Below, piece by piece: positions 29,092-41,000 of a DNA stretch of 64,000 nt. The notes beneath the pieces were generated by a model. It saw nothing but the letters and a program-made list of their open reading frames with translations, ran no database searches and was not told the DNA's origin. Position 1 is the stretch's first letter. Every line of letters starts with the position of its first letter. A program made the position numbers and the translations under genes. The stretch lies in assembly GCA_019828595.1 (NCBI GenBank), contig JAHQRK010000039.1, positions 229,001-293,000 on the forward strand, written 5' to 3'. Origin of the DNA: Aphanomyces cochlioides (Eukaryota; Oomycota; Saprolegniomycetes; Saprolegniales; Verrucalvaceae).

Positions 29092-31407
29092 TTATTCGTC
29101 TTCATCGACATCGTCGTTTCGCAGGGCACGCTCGAAGAGTTGATACGATGACAGCGGGACAAAGGCAAGGTCGACGCTGCTTTCAGGAGTGAGGAGATCA
29201 GGCAGCGCCGTCGCATTCGCCATGGCGTCAAACGATGGAAGATTGCTCTACGATAAAGATTCTCGTCGAGTTCACCATACAGCTGGAGCTTACTCCAGTA
29301 TTTGCTGGTGGGATACGCGGTCCCACGACCACTTTGCCCTAGTTGGAGACGTCAATAGAGCAGCGACTCAAGGGAGTTTACCACGAGCGATGGGGTTTCC
29401 ATGGATGGACTCCGTCGAGCGTGGTGAGATCGCGGATGGATTTGTACTGTCGTCGTGGCAATTTCACTGCTGCCTTTGGCTTGTTGGACGTGGATAATGA
29501 CGTCCACGATGCGTTCTTGAGCAATACCTAAGCCGAAAACGCTAATTAATCGACGCATAGGTGGGAAGGTACCGAGAATTGTCGGCAGCGGCAAGTCCTG
29601 GACGTGGTTGACCATCCCGTTCGAGTGGAGGATCAACTTGTCAGCTTTTAAGACTTCTAGCAGATGCGAAATGGACGATCGTAGGACAATCTCGTCATGC
29701 TTTTGGTTCCCATGGAGACTTTCGTATCTAGTCATGGACATTTTGACGATACGAGATTCTTGAGGTTGTCTTACTCGGTAGTTTTCCGCCGGACGAGAGC
29801 GATTTTTTCTTGTAGGTGTGTTTTCCACGACGTCGCGTCGTCCCGTTGTTTCTGGAGTTGTTGCTTGGCGACACGAGCTTGCACTTGGAGAGATTCGAGC
29901 TCTTGTTGTGCTCGCCTGAGCTCTGCTTGAAGTGCTTGCTGGTGTGCGTACATGGACAGAATCTACTCGACATTTTCTTGGCAGCTGAAATGGTACGAGA
30001 GGTCAAACCTGGTTCTCAGCGTCGACAAACGTGTCGACAAACTCATTGACGGTCGGCGGAACGGTCACGGCCTGCTTTATAGCTTGGAATGCATCCTAGA
30101 CAAGCTTAACATCCTGCCGGATGAAGTCGTCGTACTCTGTAGATAGGATCAAAGTCACACAACGGATTTGACAGTGGAATCGCCACTTGCTAGTCAATTC
30201 CCCGAGTCAATTCCGACTTTTCCAGTGGGTTTTACCAGTGTAGCAGCTTTAGCACGTTCGAGCTCTTCCTTTCGAAGCAAAGCGCGGTCGTGTATCGACT
30301 GCATAAACTTTGGAATGTCCATGTTGACCATGTCGTCTTCAGGCGGTAGCTACAGAGGCCAGTTAGAAATCTTGTCGAGCGTTCTAGTCAGACTTTGAGA
30401 ATTCGCTCGACTGCGTCTGCTTCTGCTTGGCGTTCCAGTGTCGACAGCTCGGCAAAAGTACTCTTTTGAGCATTACGAGTTGTGTTGATCCGATCTTCGG
30501 CGCTGGAAATCTTTTGGTTGGCCTCGGCGACGTCAGTTTCCAATTTACACCTCACTTGGCTCATAGCAAGCTAGAAAAGATAGGTTATCTCCGTTGCATG
30601 GAGGCTTTACGTACTAATTCGCGTCTTGCAACGTCTATGTCGGCTCGAATGGACGCCTGATGCGTCAGAACTTTCATATACTCCTCCTGCGCTTTACTCA
30701 AACGATGCTGCATGACGGCATGGCAATGGGCGACGGCCATATCGTTGTCGTGCACTGCATTGACACCACATAAAGCTTTGCGCCGTCTTGTAATCTCCCT
30801 ACGACGAATTTAGCAAATGTAGAGCAGTGAGAGCATACTCTTGAATTCGAAGCTTTTCCTCGTCCAAGGCGGCGATTTGACCTTTATACCGGTTGATTTT
30901 CTCGTGATAGGCAACATCGCTCTCGAGGAGATGATTTACGACGGGTTTTGCCGTTCGTTTTTGACTTGTGGCGGGACGACGGGTAGTGTTTTGTGCTTGT
31001 CGTATGAATGAGTCGGACGCGCTTCGCAAAAGTGACGACGATGCAGCTAGTGGGGGCGACGGTCGATCACTGAGCGGCTCGATCTTTTCTGTTGCCCTCC
31101 TCTTGACGACACGCTTGGCTGGCACGGTTTGTGCTGACGTTTGTGTGACCGGTTTGGGTTTTCTCTGCGATTGTTGTTGTTGCGCCTGTGGTTGGGAGAC
31201 TGACACCTTGGGCGAGTCGATGTAGACAACGTATTGGTCTGAAGATCGCCCCGGTGCGACTTTGGAAATTGCCCCAGTCTTTTCAAGTAGTTCCAAGGAG
31301 GCTTTTGAGCCAAGAAGACGGTTCCGGTGCCGCCCAAGGTGCTGATCTAAGAGCGCATTGTACTCTGGAATGCCATCAGATGCGAGGAAGCGCGTCGTGA
31401 AGGCCAT
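29092..31407 (-). CDS. Outer dynein arm docking complex subunit (ODAD1/CCDC114-like)
   Basis: Ten exons on the minus strand: 31407-30839, 30798-30615, 30570-30394, 30349-30236, 30095-30009, 29962-29775, 29727-29573, 29527-29448, 29338-29294 and 29247-29092. All phases agree; about 584 residues. The N-terminal 160 residues are low-complexity and basic. Most of the rest is coiled coil (RLSKAQEEYMKVLTHQASIR, NQKISSAEDRINTTRNAQ). The DAFQAIKQAV...VNEFVDTFVDAENQ module, the LGIAQERIVDVI segment and the late VVVGPRIPP motif are the marks of the ODAD1/ODAD3 group, which anchors outer dynein arms to axonemal doublets. This fits a zoospore-forming organism. The 140-nt intron 30096-30235 is longer than its neighbours and holds an alternative in-frame stretch ended by TAG. 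The 45-nt intron 29528-29572 is a multiple of three and stop-free. Confidence 0.85.
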
Positions 31408-31426
31408 CCCGCCTGTGACAATGTCA

Positions 31427-31440
31427 GTTACAATTGTAAC
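31427..31440. promoter_or_regulatory. 14-bp palindrome resembling an X-box
   Basis: GTTACAATTGTAAC is a perfect palindrome 19 bp before the docking-protein start codon. It has the length and GT..AAC ends of RFX X-boxes and agrees with the degenerate consensus at 12 of 14 positions. Whether oomycetes have an RFX-like factor is doubtful, so this may be another site or chance. Confidence 0.35.
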
Positions 31441-33195
31441 CGAGCGGTTTCAACCAGCAATGATGGCATGCCCATAGATCAATCCAATACGACCGGTAAA
31501 ACACTAAGCATATCCAAGCATGATATTTGCAACGCTAGCACCAGCAACCTGAAGACTTCTAGCTTGTCGAAACATTCAAAAATCAGGAGAACCAAATGAA
31601 CATGAAGATTGCAGGCCAGGATCAATTCACCAAGACGTGATATCATGTCATTGCAAGTTAGCTGTCCACGTTGAATCTTGGACTGTGTGTTGCAGGACTC
31701 AAACAGATATGGAATCAGAGGGTATCCTGAAAGCTACTGAGTACATCATAAATCAATCTCCCTTGCACTCCCCCGACGACTTTCAGCTTCAATGGAGAAA
31801 TTCTAGATACAATCTAGCTGTCAGGCAGTTTTGATTCGACACGTGGGAATACGAAGCTCATCGCGATCGTCTTTACCGTCGTTCATGCTCGTGGGAGATA
31901 TTTAATTGCAAACGACAAGCTTGAGCAGCTAGCTGAAAAACGCAATAAGGACGCAAAGGTATGCTCTAAAATTGTCCACCGTCGCGCGATCTACACGAGC
32001 TAATCGTAGCATGCTTCAGAAGTCGATGGACACGAGCAAATTGCTGCATGCTTCAGAGCCAGCCTTGGTGTTATAATGACTTGTTATCGGAATTTGCTGA
32101 GAGGAATCTCGGCTTGTAAATTTTGACCAATTATTTTATTGAATACGTTTGATTGGACAAATGTAATCGACTTAGTGATTTTCAGAGTTGTCGCCAAGCC
32201 ACCTCCGGCTGCAAATAGCAAAAGAGTTCGTAGCGCTCATGCAATACGCATGGCGTTTAATATCATTATGTAGCTAGACTTTCAAGTGATGACAACGACA
32301 GAGATGAACGTTTGCTTTGCCCAGACATACATAATGCGTAGTAAAAGTTTAATGTCTCACTAATCTACAACTCCCTCTGAACATGACATGTGCAAGAATG
32401 ATCATGCTGATTTGAAATCTCGTGTACAAGACACAGTTTGAGACAGTTGTGGCGCGATACTGTCAAAGCGTGCCTTGTTTTCACAGCAGAGCAATAGAAG
32501 TTTCACACATAGACATCATTTTATATCCTGTTATCATTTGAACAGCCGATACAAATGAAATTCCAAACTATAGCTTCAAACTGGAGTTAGTGCTCATAGT
32601 ATTTGCACTTTTTCAGCTACAATGGGTCAACATGATGGAGGCTTTCTCGGCTTAGCGAGGTGGAATTTCGATATAAAATCCACAAAATTGCAGCTAGTCA
32701 ATGTATAGGCTACCTAGTGTTGTAGATACGTCTTACTAGTGAACATGGTGAATGCTTCATTGTCTCCAATGCCTACTCCGTATGCATAGTAGAGCATGCG
32801 ATCCTATAAATGATAACGTTATGATTTGTTTTTGGCATGATTGGGTACATTTTTTGAATTTTTAGTTACTCTATTGGCCCACCCTATTGCTGAGGCCATC
32901 CTCAGCAAATTCGACAAGATATCTCCAATAGTGAGGCAATACAAATTATCATATATTTCGGATCAATTTAATGGCGGACGCACGAAAATACTGAGAGTTC
33001 TCTCAGCGATTCACATTTCTCATACTTAAAATTTGTATTTCTCTCGACGAATTACGATTAATGAAAAACTAAGAATTTCATGTTGACGTATATTAATGAT
33101 TTTCTAGTAAGTCAGTGGCATACACGAGCCGATCTAGCCTCTAGTTGGGTTGTCTGTGGATGCAGCGAAGGTATAAATTATCAAGTTGAAATTGA
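31441..33195. other. AT-rich gene-poor region
   Basis: No supported gene over 1.75 kb. A short frame at ~31707-31833 (MESEGILKATEYIINQ...) reads like protein but stops after 41 codons and has no known motif. Confidence 0.45.
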
Positions 33196-34170
33196 TCAGA
33201 GTCCGTCTCGGGGTATAACCGACCACAGGTCTTCGTTTGGCTCAGCAAAATAGGGCAGCCACGTAAAAAACAAGTTTGCTGCTCTTTCTTCTCGCATTGA
33301 ATACATCTCATAGCGTTGCTTCATCAGATTCTCGAGGCGCTCAGACTGTCCACTGATTCACGTTGTCCAATCTAACACCGGTGATCCTGGCAAATTCTTC
33401 ATTTGATATGAGCGAAATTGGAGAATTCGACATGTGGAGTCACTCAGAGGCTCCACAGTACGCATAAAATTCAAGTTGGAATCAAAATGTTACGACAAAA
33501 GCAAAGCCGAGACCATTCATGATCACAACGTTCATATCTGTCCACATGCTGACGAGTGGAGTCAAAATTCACACAACAGCGCGCAAATACAGTTCGACAT
33601 GAAGACTCTCGACAGTTTTCTACAATTGTTGTCTTGTATTCATAGTCGACGTGGAAAGTGTTTGGACCAAACGACTCTTCCAATAACTAAAGAAAACTAA
33701 ACACTGGTGTGCTAAGTTGAATCATTACCTCATTGTCGTAGAAACAAGCTGGTCGATCGATGTCAACGAAGAAATCCCACTTGTACAAGCCTTGGATAGT
33801 TCTCACCGCTTGATCCATTGGAACTGGCGCGAAATAATGAGTTCGAATGAAAGTTGTGACGACATGGTCGTCGCACTTGACATCAATCAGCACGGATGGA
33901 GTGTTTACACATTGAGGATAGGCCAAATCTGTATTGTGGAAGAGTCGATTGATTAGCCATCGATAGCTAGCCACACGAGCATCACCATCAACTCCCAATA
34001 ATGCTTGATCTTTCCACCCTGAGATTTGTACGATTGGGCTTGTCTCCGGCATTCGACTTGCTGTGCCACACACCATGACAAGAAGGCATTGGAGAATATC
34101 TTTTGTCCTTTGGATGTCTCGTCGTAGTGTGGGGAAGGTGGACGCACAAAGAAAGCACGCCCGCACAAGA
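33196..34170 (-). pseudogene. Remnant of a START-like oomycete gene
   Basis: A minus-strand coding stretch (SPIVQISGWKDQALLGVDGD, LIDVKCDDHVVTTFIRTHYF, ending CFYDNE) joins in phase across a 42-nt intron (33687-33728) to LLEESFGPNTFHVDYEYKTT, which stops at 33471. A further piece near 33345-33196 (RLENLMKQRYEMYSMREER...) looks like the C-terminal helix but is out of frame with what precedes it. The pattern (short conserved cysteine-aspartate stretch, beta-rich middle, helical end) resembles START-like or M96-type proteins expanded in oomycetes. The 5' end merges into GC-rich repeat DNA and then a retrotransposon, so the gene appears truncated by insertions. Confidence 0.45.
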
Positions 34171-34305
34171 ATATCTTGGTGACTGGTAATTTGTAGAGCT
34201 TTCGACTCCGAGTTCGGGTACGATGGGGGCTTCCCGGACTTTACAAGGGTCTGGGAGTGGGGAAATGGGGGGGGCTGACTCTTCGCCGACAACAGTCGCA
34301 GTTGA

Positions 34306-34456
34306 CACGGAGAAGGCAAAGCAGGCAGGGGCAGAGGAAGAGGTGCGTGTGTGTCGCAGTTGACAACAAGGCAGGGGGAACCAGAGATCGCCGTGAATGA
34401 AACTCGGACGACCCAGGGAAAAGCAGGAGGTCGCCGTGAGTGAAACTCGGCCGACC
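34306..34456. repeat. Local direct repeats in GC-rich DNA
   Basis: Two imperfect direct repeats. GATCGCCGTGAATGAAACTC at 34386 recurs as GGTCGCCGTGAGTGAAACTC at 34429 (43 bp apart), and CGCAGTTGACA occurs near 34308 and 34356. The block is richer in G and C than the DNA on either side. Confidence 0.5.
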
Positions 34457-34581
34457 AACAACAGGACACAGACGCTGGTGATACACGCGGCCGCTCCAAC
34501 AATCTTCTTGACGCTGATACTTCACAACAAGAGAGCAGATGAACTCAGTGGCTCATACACCGCAAAAGAGGAAGTGAATTA

Positions 34582-34935
34582 TATGGTTTATCCTAATGAA
34601 AAGCTAATCTACTTTCTTTACGCGTCGCTGCGCATTGAGTGCTTCTTCTTTGTCAACTTCAGCGCTTGTGACTGCCCTTACTCACCCGTGTTGTTGACTG
34701 ACTCTATGATTGTTTCTTGTGTTATTGGTGGTGGCGGTCATTAGCTGCCTTCCTACGATTCAGTCGATCCGGGTTGATTCCGACGCTTCTTGGGAAATTC
34801 CAGGAACACCAGGTTCCTAGGGGTGTCAGTGTGAGTAGCGTGGGCGGGTGGCGGCTAGCACGTCGAATCGGGCGGCTGAAGGGTTGTGGGGGTTGTTGGA
34901 ATGTCCCAGGCTTTCCCGGATTTTTCTCCTTCACA
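34582..34935. repeat. Long terminal repeat, left
   Basis: Same sequence as 41737-42090. Nine bases after its end a TGG begins (TGGTCTCGGTGCGACTCCC), the usual position for a primer-binding site, but I cannot match it to a tRNA. Confidence 0.9.
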
Positions 34936-35065
34936 AGCCACCCTGGTCTCGGTGCGACTCCCAGAGAAAGCGCCAGACCAAATAGACTACAGCAGGGTGT
35001 CTTCACGTTTTGCTCAGGTGAGGCTACTTGAGGGAATTGACTTCAAAATTGTTCAAGGGACTGAT

Positions 35066-37906
35066 ATGAGTCAAACCAGAGGTCAGGCTCGGCTAACCTC
35101 GGTCCGATCCAATGCGTCCTCAAATGGTCGACAATCTAAGCGGGCCTCATCAGTTCAGGAAGGAGCCGGCGGTTCCCTATCCGTCCCACCGAAGAGGGGT
35201 ATTCCGGCTTTCGCCAGTGTTTTTCCATCGGCGTCGACTGGAATGCCATCAACTCAGCCGCGACAAGAGTCTTCGTCATCTTCCCGTCATTCGTCAGATG
35301 CCGACTTTGAGCCTACGGTCCCCGGCCCAGAGGCACACAGCCCCACATCCGATCTTCGAAACCAAGCGCTTCACATCACGCAGCTCAACATGCGTCTTTC
35401 TGAACAAGGGCGATTGTTGGCCCAAGCCAGTGAACGCATTCAGCTTCTTGATGCCGAGATTGAACGACTTACTGATGCTGTAGCACAATTATCAACAGGG
35501 GAGCAACCCAGCCGTCGCCGTTCCGGTCCGCCTTGTGGCATGCTAACGCGTCGCGGCAAACCCTGCTCGAATCCTTTGTCCACGTGTGTGTACAGGCCGC
35601 TGGTCGTCACCAAAGAACCAATCGCACTCGGATACGGCGTCTAGGAGATCGACGAGGACCAACTGTAGTTCTTCTAGCCGTTGATGCCCTTTCTGCTTCT
35701 CGATCAACGGGGAGATTCGGTTCTTAATTTTCAGGACAAAACGGGATTTTCTGTTTCTTTCCTTCTCTCGTCGTTGTGACCTCGTCCCGCATTCCAGGCA
35801 TATTCCACTCATGTCCATTTCCAAATTCACCTTGTCATAAACCAAATCCGATGATGACTTAAAAGCTGCTGACAATTTGTTTCGGGACTTGTTGGCTCGC
35901 CCAGACTTTATGACTGAGCCATGTCAGCCGCTCATGATTTGGACTCCGCAATCGGAGCAAGAATTCAATGCCCAGGAAGAGGCAAACCTGGATACTTCAG
36001 CACGCGCCCTGAATGCCCGATTTTTTGTCGATTTTCTCTACGAAGTTGACACTCGCGTGGGCGAACTAGACCATTATTTTGAGGTGATTCAACGAGGATC
36101 CCAAAATAATCTGGCGCGTTTTGATCAAGAATATTTCGCTCATCGCTCTCAACTTATCAATCCGTCCTTGGAGTATTTGGCGGCTTTCGCAGTGGAACAG
36201 CGCTTGAGTCGTGTACTCGCAATTATGGATTGTCACTCCAAGGCGCTCAATGAACGGATGCGTGAAATCGCCGACTTTATCCGTGCTCTGGATCATTTTT
36301 CCAAAAGTGACCAGCATGTTTCCCATTTCTCAGACTTACGATGGCCGCCTCAGACATCTTCAAAGCATGGCAGTTTCCATATCTCATTATATTGCCGGCC
36401 AAAATGAATCCCTGAATGTATTGAGGAGAGGGGTGGAAATTGCTCGGCCTCTTTTCCATTGCTCGAAGGCATCCGGAATTTTTCCCATCCGATATCACCA
36501 ATTGTTTCGGAAGCCACTCTTTCCCACCCTCGCCAACAACGACAACAGCCAATCAGGGTCAATGTCAGTCCGATTCTGCAGCCAGCAGTGATACATCAAG
36601 TCAAGGTGGTCGAATGTCCGATAGCAGCGCGTCTGAGAGTTCTCCATATTCCTCTTCGTCTGACAGCGATGCAAGACGAGGTGGTTCTCTGCACTTGCGT
36701 CCCTCCGATGGCTCCGAAGCGACACCAATCGTCATCAATGGCTCAAGTCCTGAGACTCCTGCTCGGTCACGCAAACGGAAGGGGAGTTCTGCGAAGCGGA
36801 GCAAGTCTGGTCGACCCAAAAAACGCCGTCATGTTGATCCATTCGCAGTTACTCCACCCATGCCCCGATCGAAAACGGAAAAAGCAAGAATCCCTTCGTC
36901 TGCTCCATCTTCTCCTGGTGGTCGGTCCGACTCCACTGCAGTTCCTGACGTTGCCTCGGATGAAAAGCCATACGATTCTGCGCCTGGTCTTGATCATCTC
37001 CCTGCGGTTTATCATCCCATCCATGTCTTGGAACAGAACAACATCGACGCGACACTTAATCATCTTGTGGGAAGCGTCAACGTGTCCCGCCAAATCAACT
37101 CCCCCGTTCCTGCAGATTTGGGTCGTCTTGCCGACGCGATGGTTGACATGGCTCATGTCTTGGTGGAACAACGGCGAAGGTTGGCGAATACCACAGGTCG
37201 CCTCGAAGCTCAGCAATTCAACCAGGAGGTTCCAAGAATCAGACAGGCCCGCGAGCGTATTTCTAACAAGATTGCGGCCGAGCCTATTCCGGCTCCCACT
37301 CCTCAAGACAACTTATTTGGCGGCCGCATGTCTGATGGATCATCCTGTGAGGTTCCGCGCGATGCTTGTTTTCTCCGCCGAGAGGGGATACATGTGGATG
37401 ATTCCACTCAAACCCTGTGTTATGGGCGAAGTATCAAATTGGGGAAGCATGCGCGCTGTCGCAATTATTGGAGACGCTGCAAGGTGCATAATCCTGTTTA
37501 CCACCGGAACTACTACAAGGCGACCAACAAGATTCCTGACGACTCGTCCGCTCGAGGATTGGTGCATAACAGCAGTGAATTATTGCGCGAAGTGGAACGA
37601 ACATTCGGTAACAAGGGCCACACCGTTCAAACAAAAAGTGGTGCAAAAGGCAAGTCCCGTGGTCGGGCCAGCGAAGTGAAGGAAGATGAATTGTATCTTC
37701 GGGGCCCCCAGTACCCAACTCGCTTGACGTATGATCATCGTCACGAACGTTTGGCTCGTCTTACTCTTTTCCTCCAAGCAGTGGACCAAGGGCCTGATGT
37801 TGACGACCAAGGTACTGACAATCCCCCGGATGATCATCCTGGTGATGATGCGCGCCCCCCGGATTCTCCTCCGGCTGATGGTGCTGCTGGAATGATAGAT
37901 GTTTGA
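35066..37906 (+). pseudogene. Gag-like block of the retrotransposon
   Basis: Open stretches in three frames. The first (to 35644, start MSQTRGQARL) is S/P/R-rich, then coiled coil (NMRLSEQGRLLAQASERIQL), then a small cysteine motif CGMLTRRGKPC. The second (35877-36407) is helical (FFVDFLYEVDTRVGELDHYF...) and capsid-like in composition. A third frame carries RLRHLQSMAVSISHYIAGQN. The fourth (36440-37906, 488 codons) has a serine-rich acidic part, a basic AT-hook-like GRPKKRR, and a C-terminal C/H-containing part (CYGRSIKLGKHARCRNYWRRC). At least two frame changes are needed to read it as one protein. Position next to an LTR and composition suggest Gag; no zinc knuckle CCHC is seen. Confidence 0.55.
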
Positions 37907-38057
37907 GGCGAAAGTTAGTCTTTTCCATTTCTTTCCTTGATTGTATAATTCATTCTTTGCTTGTATTTCTTGATTTTTCTTCTTTCTTTTCAGGTAAATA
38001 TGCATAATCCCATGTAATCCAAATATAATCATGTAAACCAGGGGTAGCCAACACCAC

Positions 38058-41000
38058 TTAGGCATCCTGTTGCTCGATATTTTCCAAGTCTGGGATACTT
38101 TCATCGGATTCTTCCGCTATGTCACTTAGTTCGTCCTCCTGACCCGACAATAATCCATCATGCTTGGTCATATTCAATCGATCCACTCCCAATCTTTCCT
38201 GCTCAAATTCATAAACAATTTCAGAAGGCGATAAATGGATAGCCGCTACCCATTCCCAATTTCCCTCTCTTTCCAATTGAACTTCATACTCCTTGACATG
38301 GTCTTGATACCGACAATTTCTAATCCCAAAAACAACGCGATGATCCTCGTCAGGCTCAAAGGAGTCTTCTGGTAAAAATAATTCTTCATCAAAATCAACT
38401 GGGCTCTGACTTTCCATGGTTTCGACTGGTCTAGTTACAAATAATCGTCTCAGCTTCAGACGCGAGTCATGTATTTTTGCGTGGAAGCTGCGATTGCGCC
38501 CATTTTCCCTCCCAGTTGACTCTAAAATGCTGGAGTAATCCGTTTTCTTGTCAATCACCCTGAAGGGTCCATGCCATAAATGAGCAAATTTCTTCTTCAC
38601 ACCAGCTTTGACTTGATCAATATACACCCATACGGAGTCCCCCACTTTGATCCTATTTTCGATATGCTGGGGTAGTCGGGAATTATGATTTCTTGCCCTT
38701 TCCTTTATTGCTTCTTCCAACAATTTATGAGTGGCAATCCGGCTATTTTTGTGTTGCTAATATAAAGACAGCCTCCATCGGTGTGACGCTTGATCTCTGT
38801 TTGTTCGGGTAGGAGGCAGACTGGCTGTGATAGTTGTAAAAGGGTCCCATCCATGGATGATAAAAACGGCGTTTCCCGGCGAGTCGCTGAAGGCGCCGTA
38901 TTTATTGCGAACGTTAATCGAGAGGCATACTCATCCCAATCGCGCTGGTTTGGGTCCGAGATGTATAATTTAATCGACCGGATGAGGGTTTGGATGGCTC
39001 TTTCAGCTGTTCCATTCGCTTGGGGTCTATAGGCGAAAGTCGGCTTAGGCACTTGTCCCAACATGGATATAAAATGGGTAAATACTTCGCTCATAAAGGA
39101 AGGCTCCCGGTCATGCCTGAGTTCTCGACAAGCCCCAAAACGATTGAATACAGTTTCTTCAAATGCTCTGGCCATAGTATGAGCTTGTCGATCGGGAGTT
39201 GCTTTACACATCACTAGTCCTGAGAAATTATCAACAAATACCACAAGGTGGGTTTTTCCGGCGAAAGACCGGGGTAAGTCAGTGGCAATGTCAAAATTAA
39301 TCAAATCCATGGGGTGAGAGGGGAGTGAATTGCCAGGACTACGTGCACCTATGCGGGGAGTCGGTCCACCCTGTGAGCAAGTTTCACACGCTCCAACATA
39401 ATTTTCCTATATCGGTGAACATTCCATGCCAGAAAAAATGTTTCCTTGCTCGTTCATAAGTGATCCTTGCCTTGAAATGTCCACCCTCGGTACTGTCATG
39501 TACGTGTTGAAGAAGAATTGTAGGAATTAATTCACCAATGTCCAAAGTAGCTCAGGTAGGGGGCTCCTCTTTTTTGTTCAATTTAATCGATATAAAGCCC
39601 CTTCTTCCCCGATTTCATACATAGCCACTTCTTTTTGAATCCTCTTGCAGTCCTCGACGGGCAGGTCATCCAAATTCCCTCGAATAAATTGCTTCAATTG
39701 AAACCACTTCTTCTCACGGTCCTGAGCTCGGCTCACTCGTATAATTCGTATTTTCATATTCAAGCCGACAACTTTAGGAGTAGGCCGTGGATGGGCGAAC
39801 GCCATTATATTCCTATTTTCTTCGATGGGAAGGGTATGGTCGGAATTGTCAACAACCTCCTATTCTTTAATCATAACCAATTCGGGTAGGAGATTTTTTG
39901 CATGCAATTCGTGGAGATCTGTGTCATTTAACTCAGTCCATTCTCCATCATTTTTCATCCCAATCGAAGCTAAGTGGTCCGCGCTTCCATTCCATTGTCT
40001 AAGCACATGATGATATTCTAAGGAAGGAATGGATTTTTCCAATTCCCGCAGCTTCTTCAACTCCAATTGTAAATGAGCTTGCTTACATTGCATCCAGTTC
40101 AAAGCTAGGTGAATGACTAAGTTTGAGTCTCCAAAGACATGCAGTGATCGTATCCCGAAATTCCCGGCAGCTCTTACAGCAGATATGGCTCCTTCATATT
40201 CAGCTACATTCACAGTCACATCGTCTAATCCGCCATAGGATGCCCATAATATTTTCCATTCAGGGAGTTTCCAGATGATAGCACTCCACACTCCGAATTT
40301 ATTTGACATCTTGATCGTGCCGTCAAAGGTGGCAATATGAATTTCTTGACTCCCAGGAAAACGGGGAATAGTGGCTTTTCTCGGTTGCAGTCCAAATTTC
40401 ACCCGGTTCGGCTCAAACAATTTCAACTCATGCATGGTAATTGAATCGGGTGGGTGTATCGTGCTGGTTAACATTATCGGTAAATTCCATCGTCCATCCA
40501 GCTCCTGCACGGTCACCACTTGAATTGTCCAAGGCGCTAACATAGCGGCCCAATGTAGATTTTCCGCTTTCGCTTGTTTATCCTTCATCAGCCATTGAAG
40601 TAGGGAATATCTGGAATAAACCACTAACACCTTGCTTCGGACTTCAAAGAAACAAGTCTTTAGAACGCGTAATAGAGCCAATATTTCTTTGGCCCATCCT
40701 TCATATCGACATTCTCCATCCTTTAACACTCGACCGCAAAACCTGGTAGGAAAAAATAATCCATCTTGATCCTGACATAGTGAAGCCGAGATCGCCCACT
40801 CAGTCGTGTACAGCAATATATGGCAATCCTTGTTTGGCGCCGAATGTTTTACAGTCGGTAGTGAGGCAAAATCCTTCTTTAATTCTTCAAATGCACATTT
40901 TGCCGCATCGGATATTCGCCCTGCCTCTATGTCTTCTCTGGACAATTCATACAAGCTGCTAGCCTTGATAGCGTAATTTTCTATGAATCGGGAATAAAAA

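Noticed and set aside
28788..29231. Minus-strand 147-codon frame over the end of the TTLL gene
   Set aside because: Shadow of two real genes. Only its start region overlaps the true last exon of the docking gene, in another frame.
30082..30096. A 15-nt intron in the docking gene
   Set aside because: Ciliate-size introns are not expected here; a 140-nt intron keeps phase and gives a better sequence match.
33687..34502. 271-codon single minus-strand gene
   Set aside because: Only the part below about 34170 resembles protein; the upstream third is translated GC-rich repeat DNA.
34886..35065. N-terminal extension of the gag-like frame into the LTR
   Set aside because: The first 16 codons are LTR sequence that also occurs in the right LTR; a start at 35066 is more plausible.
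36459..37679. 406-codon plus-strand frame overlapping the gag-like block
   Set aside because: The alternative frame at 36440-37906 has the coherent S-rich, basic, then cysteine-containing layout; this one is hydrophobic noise.
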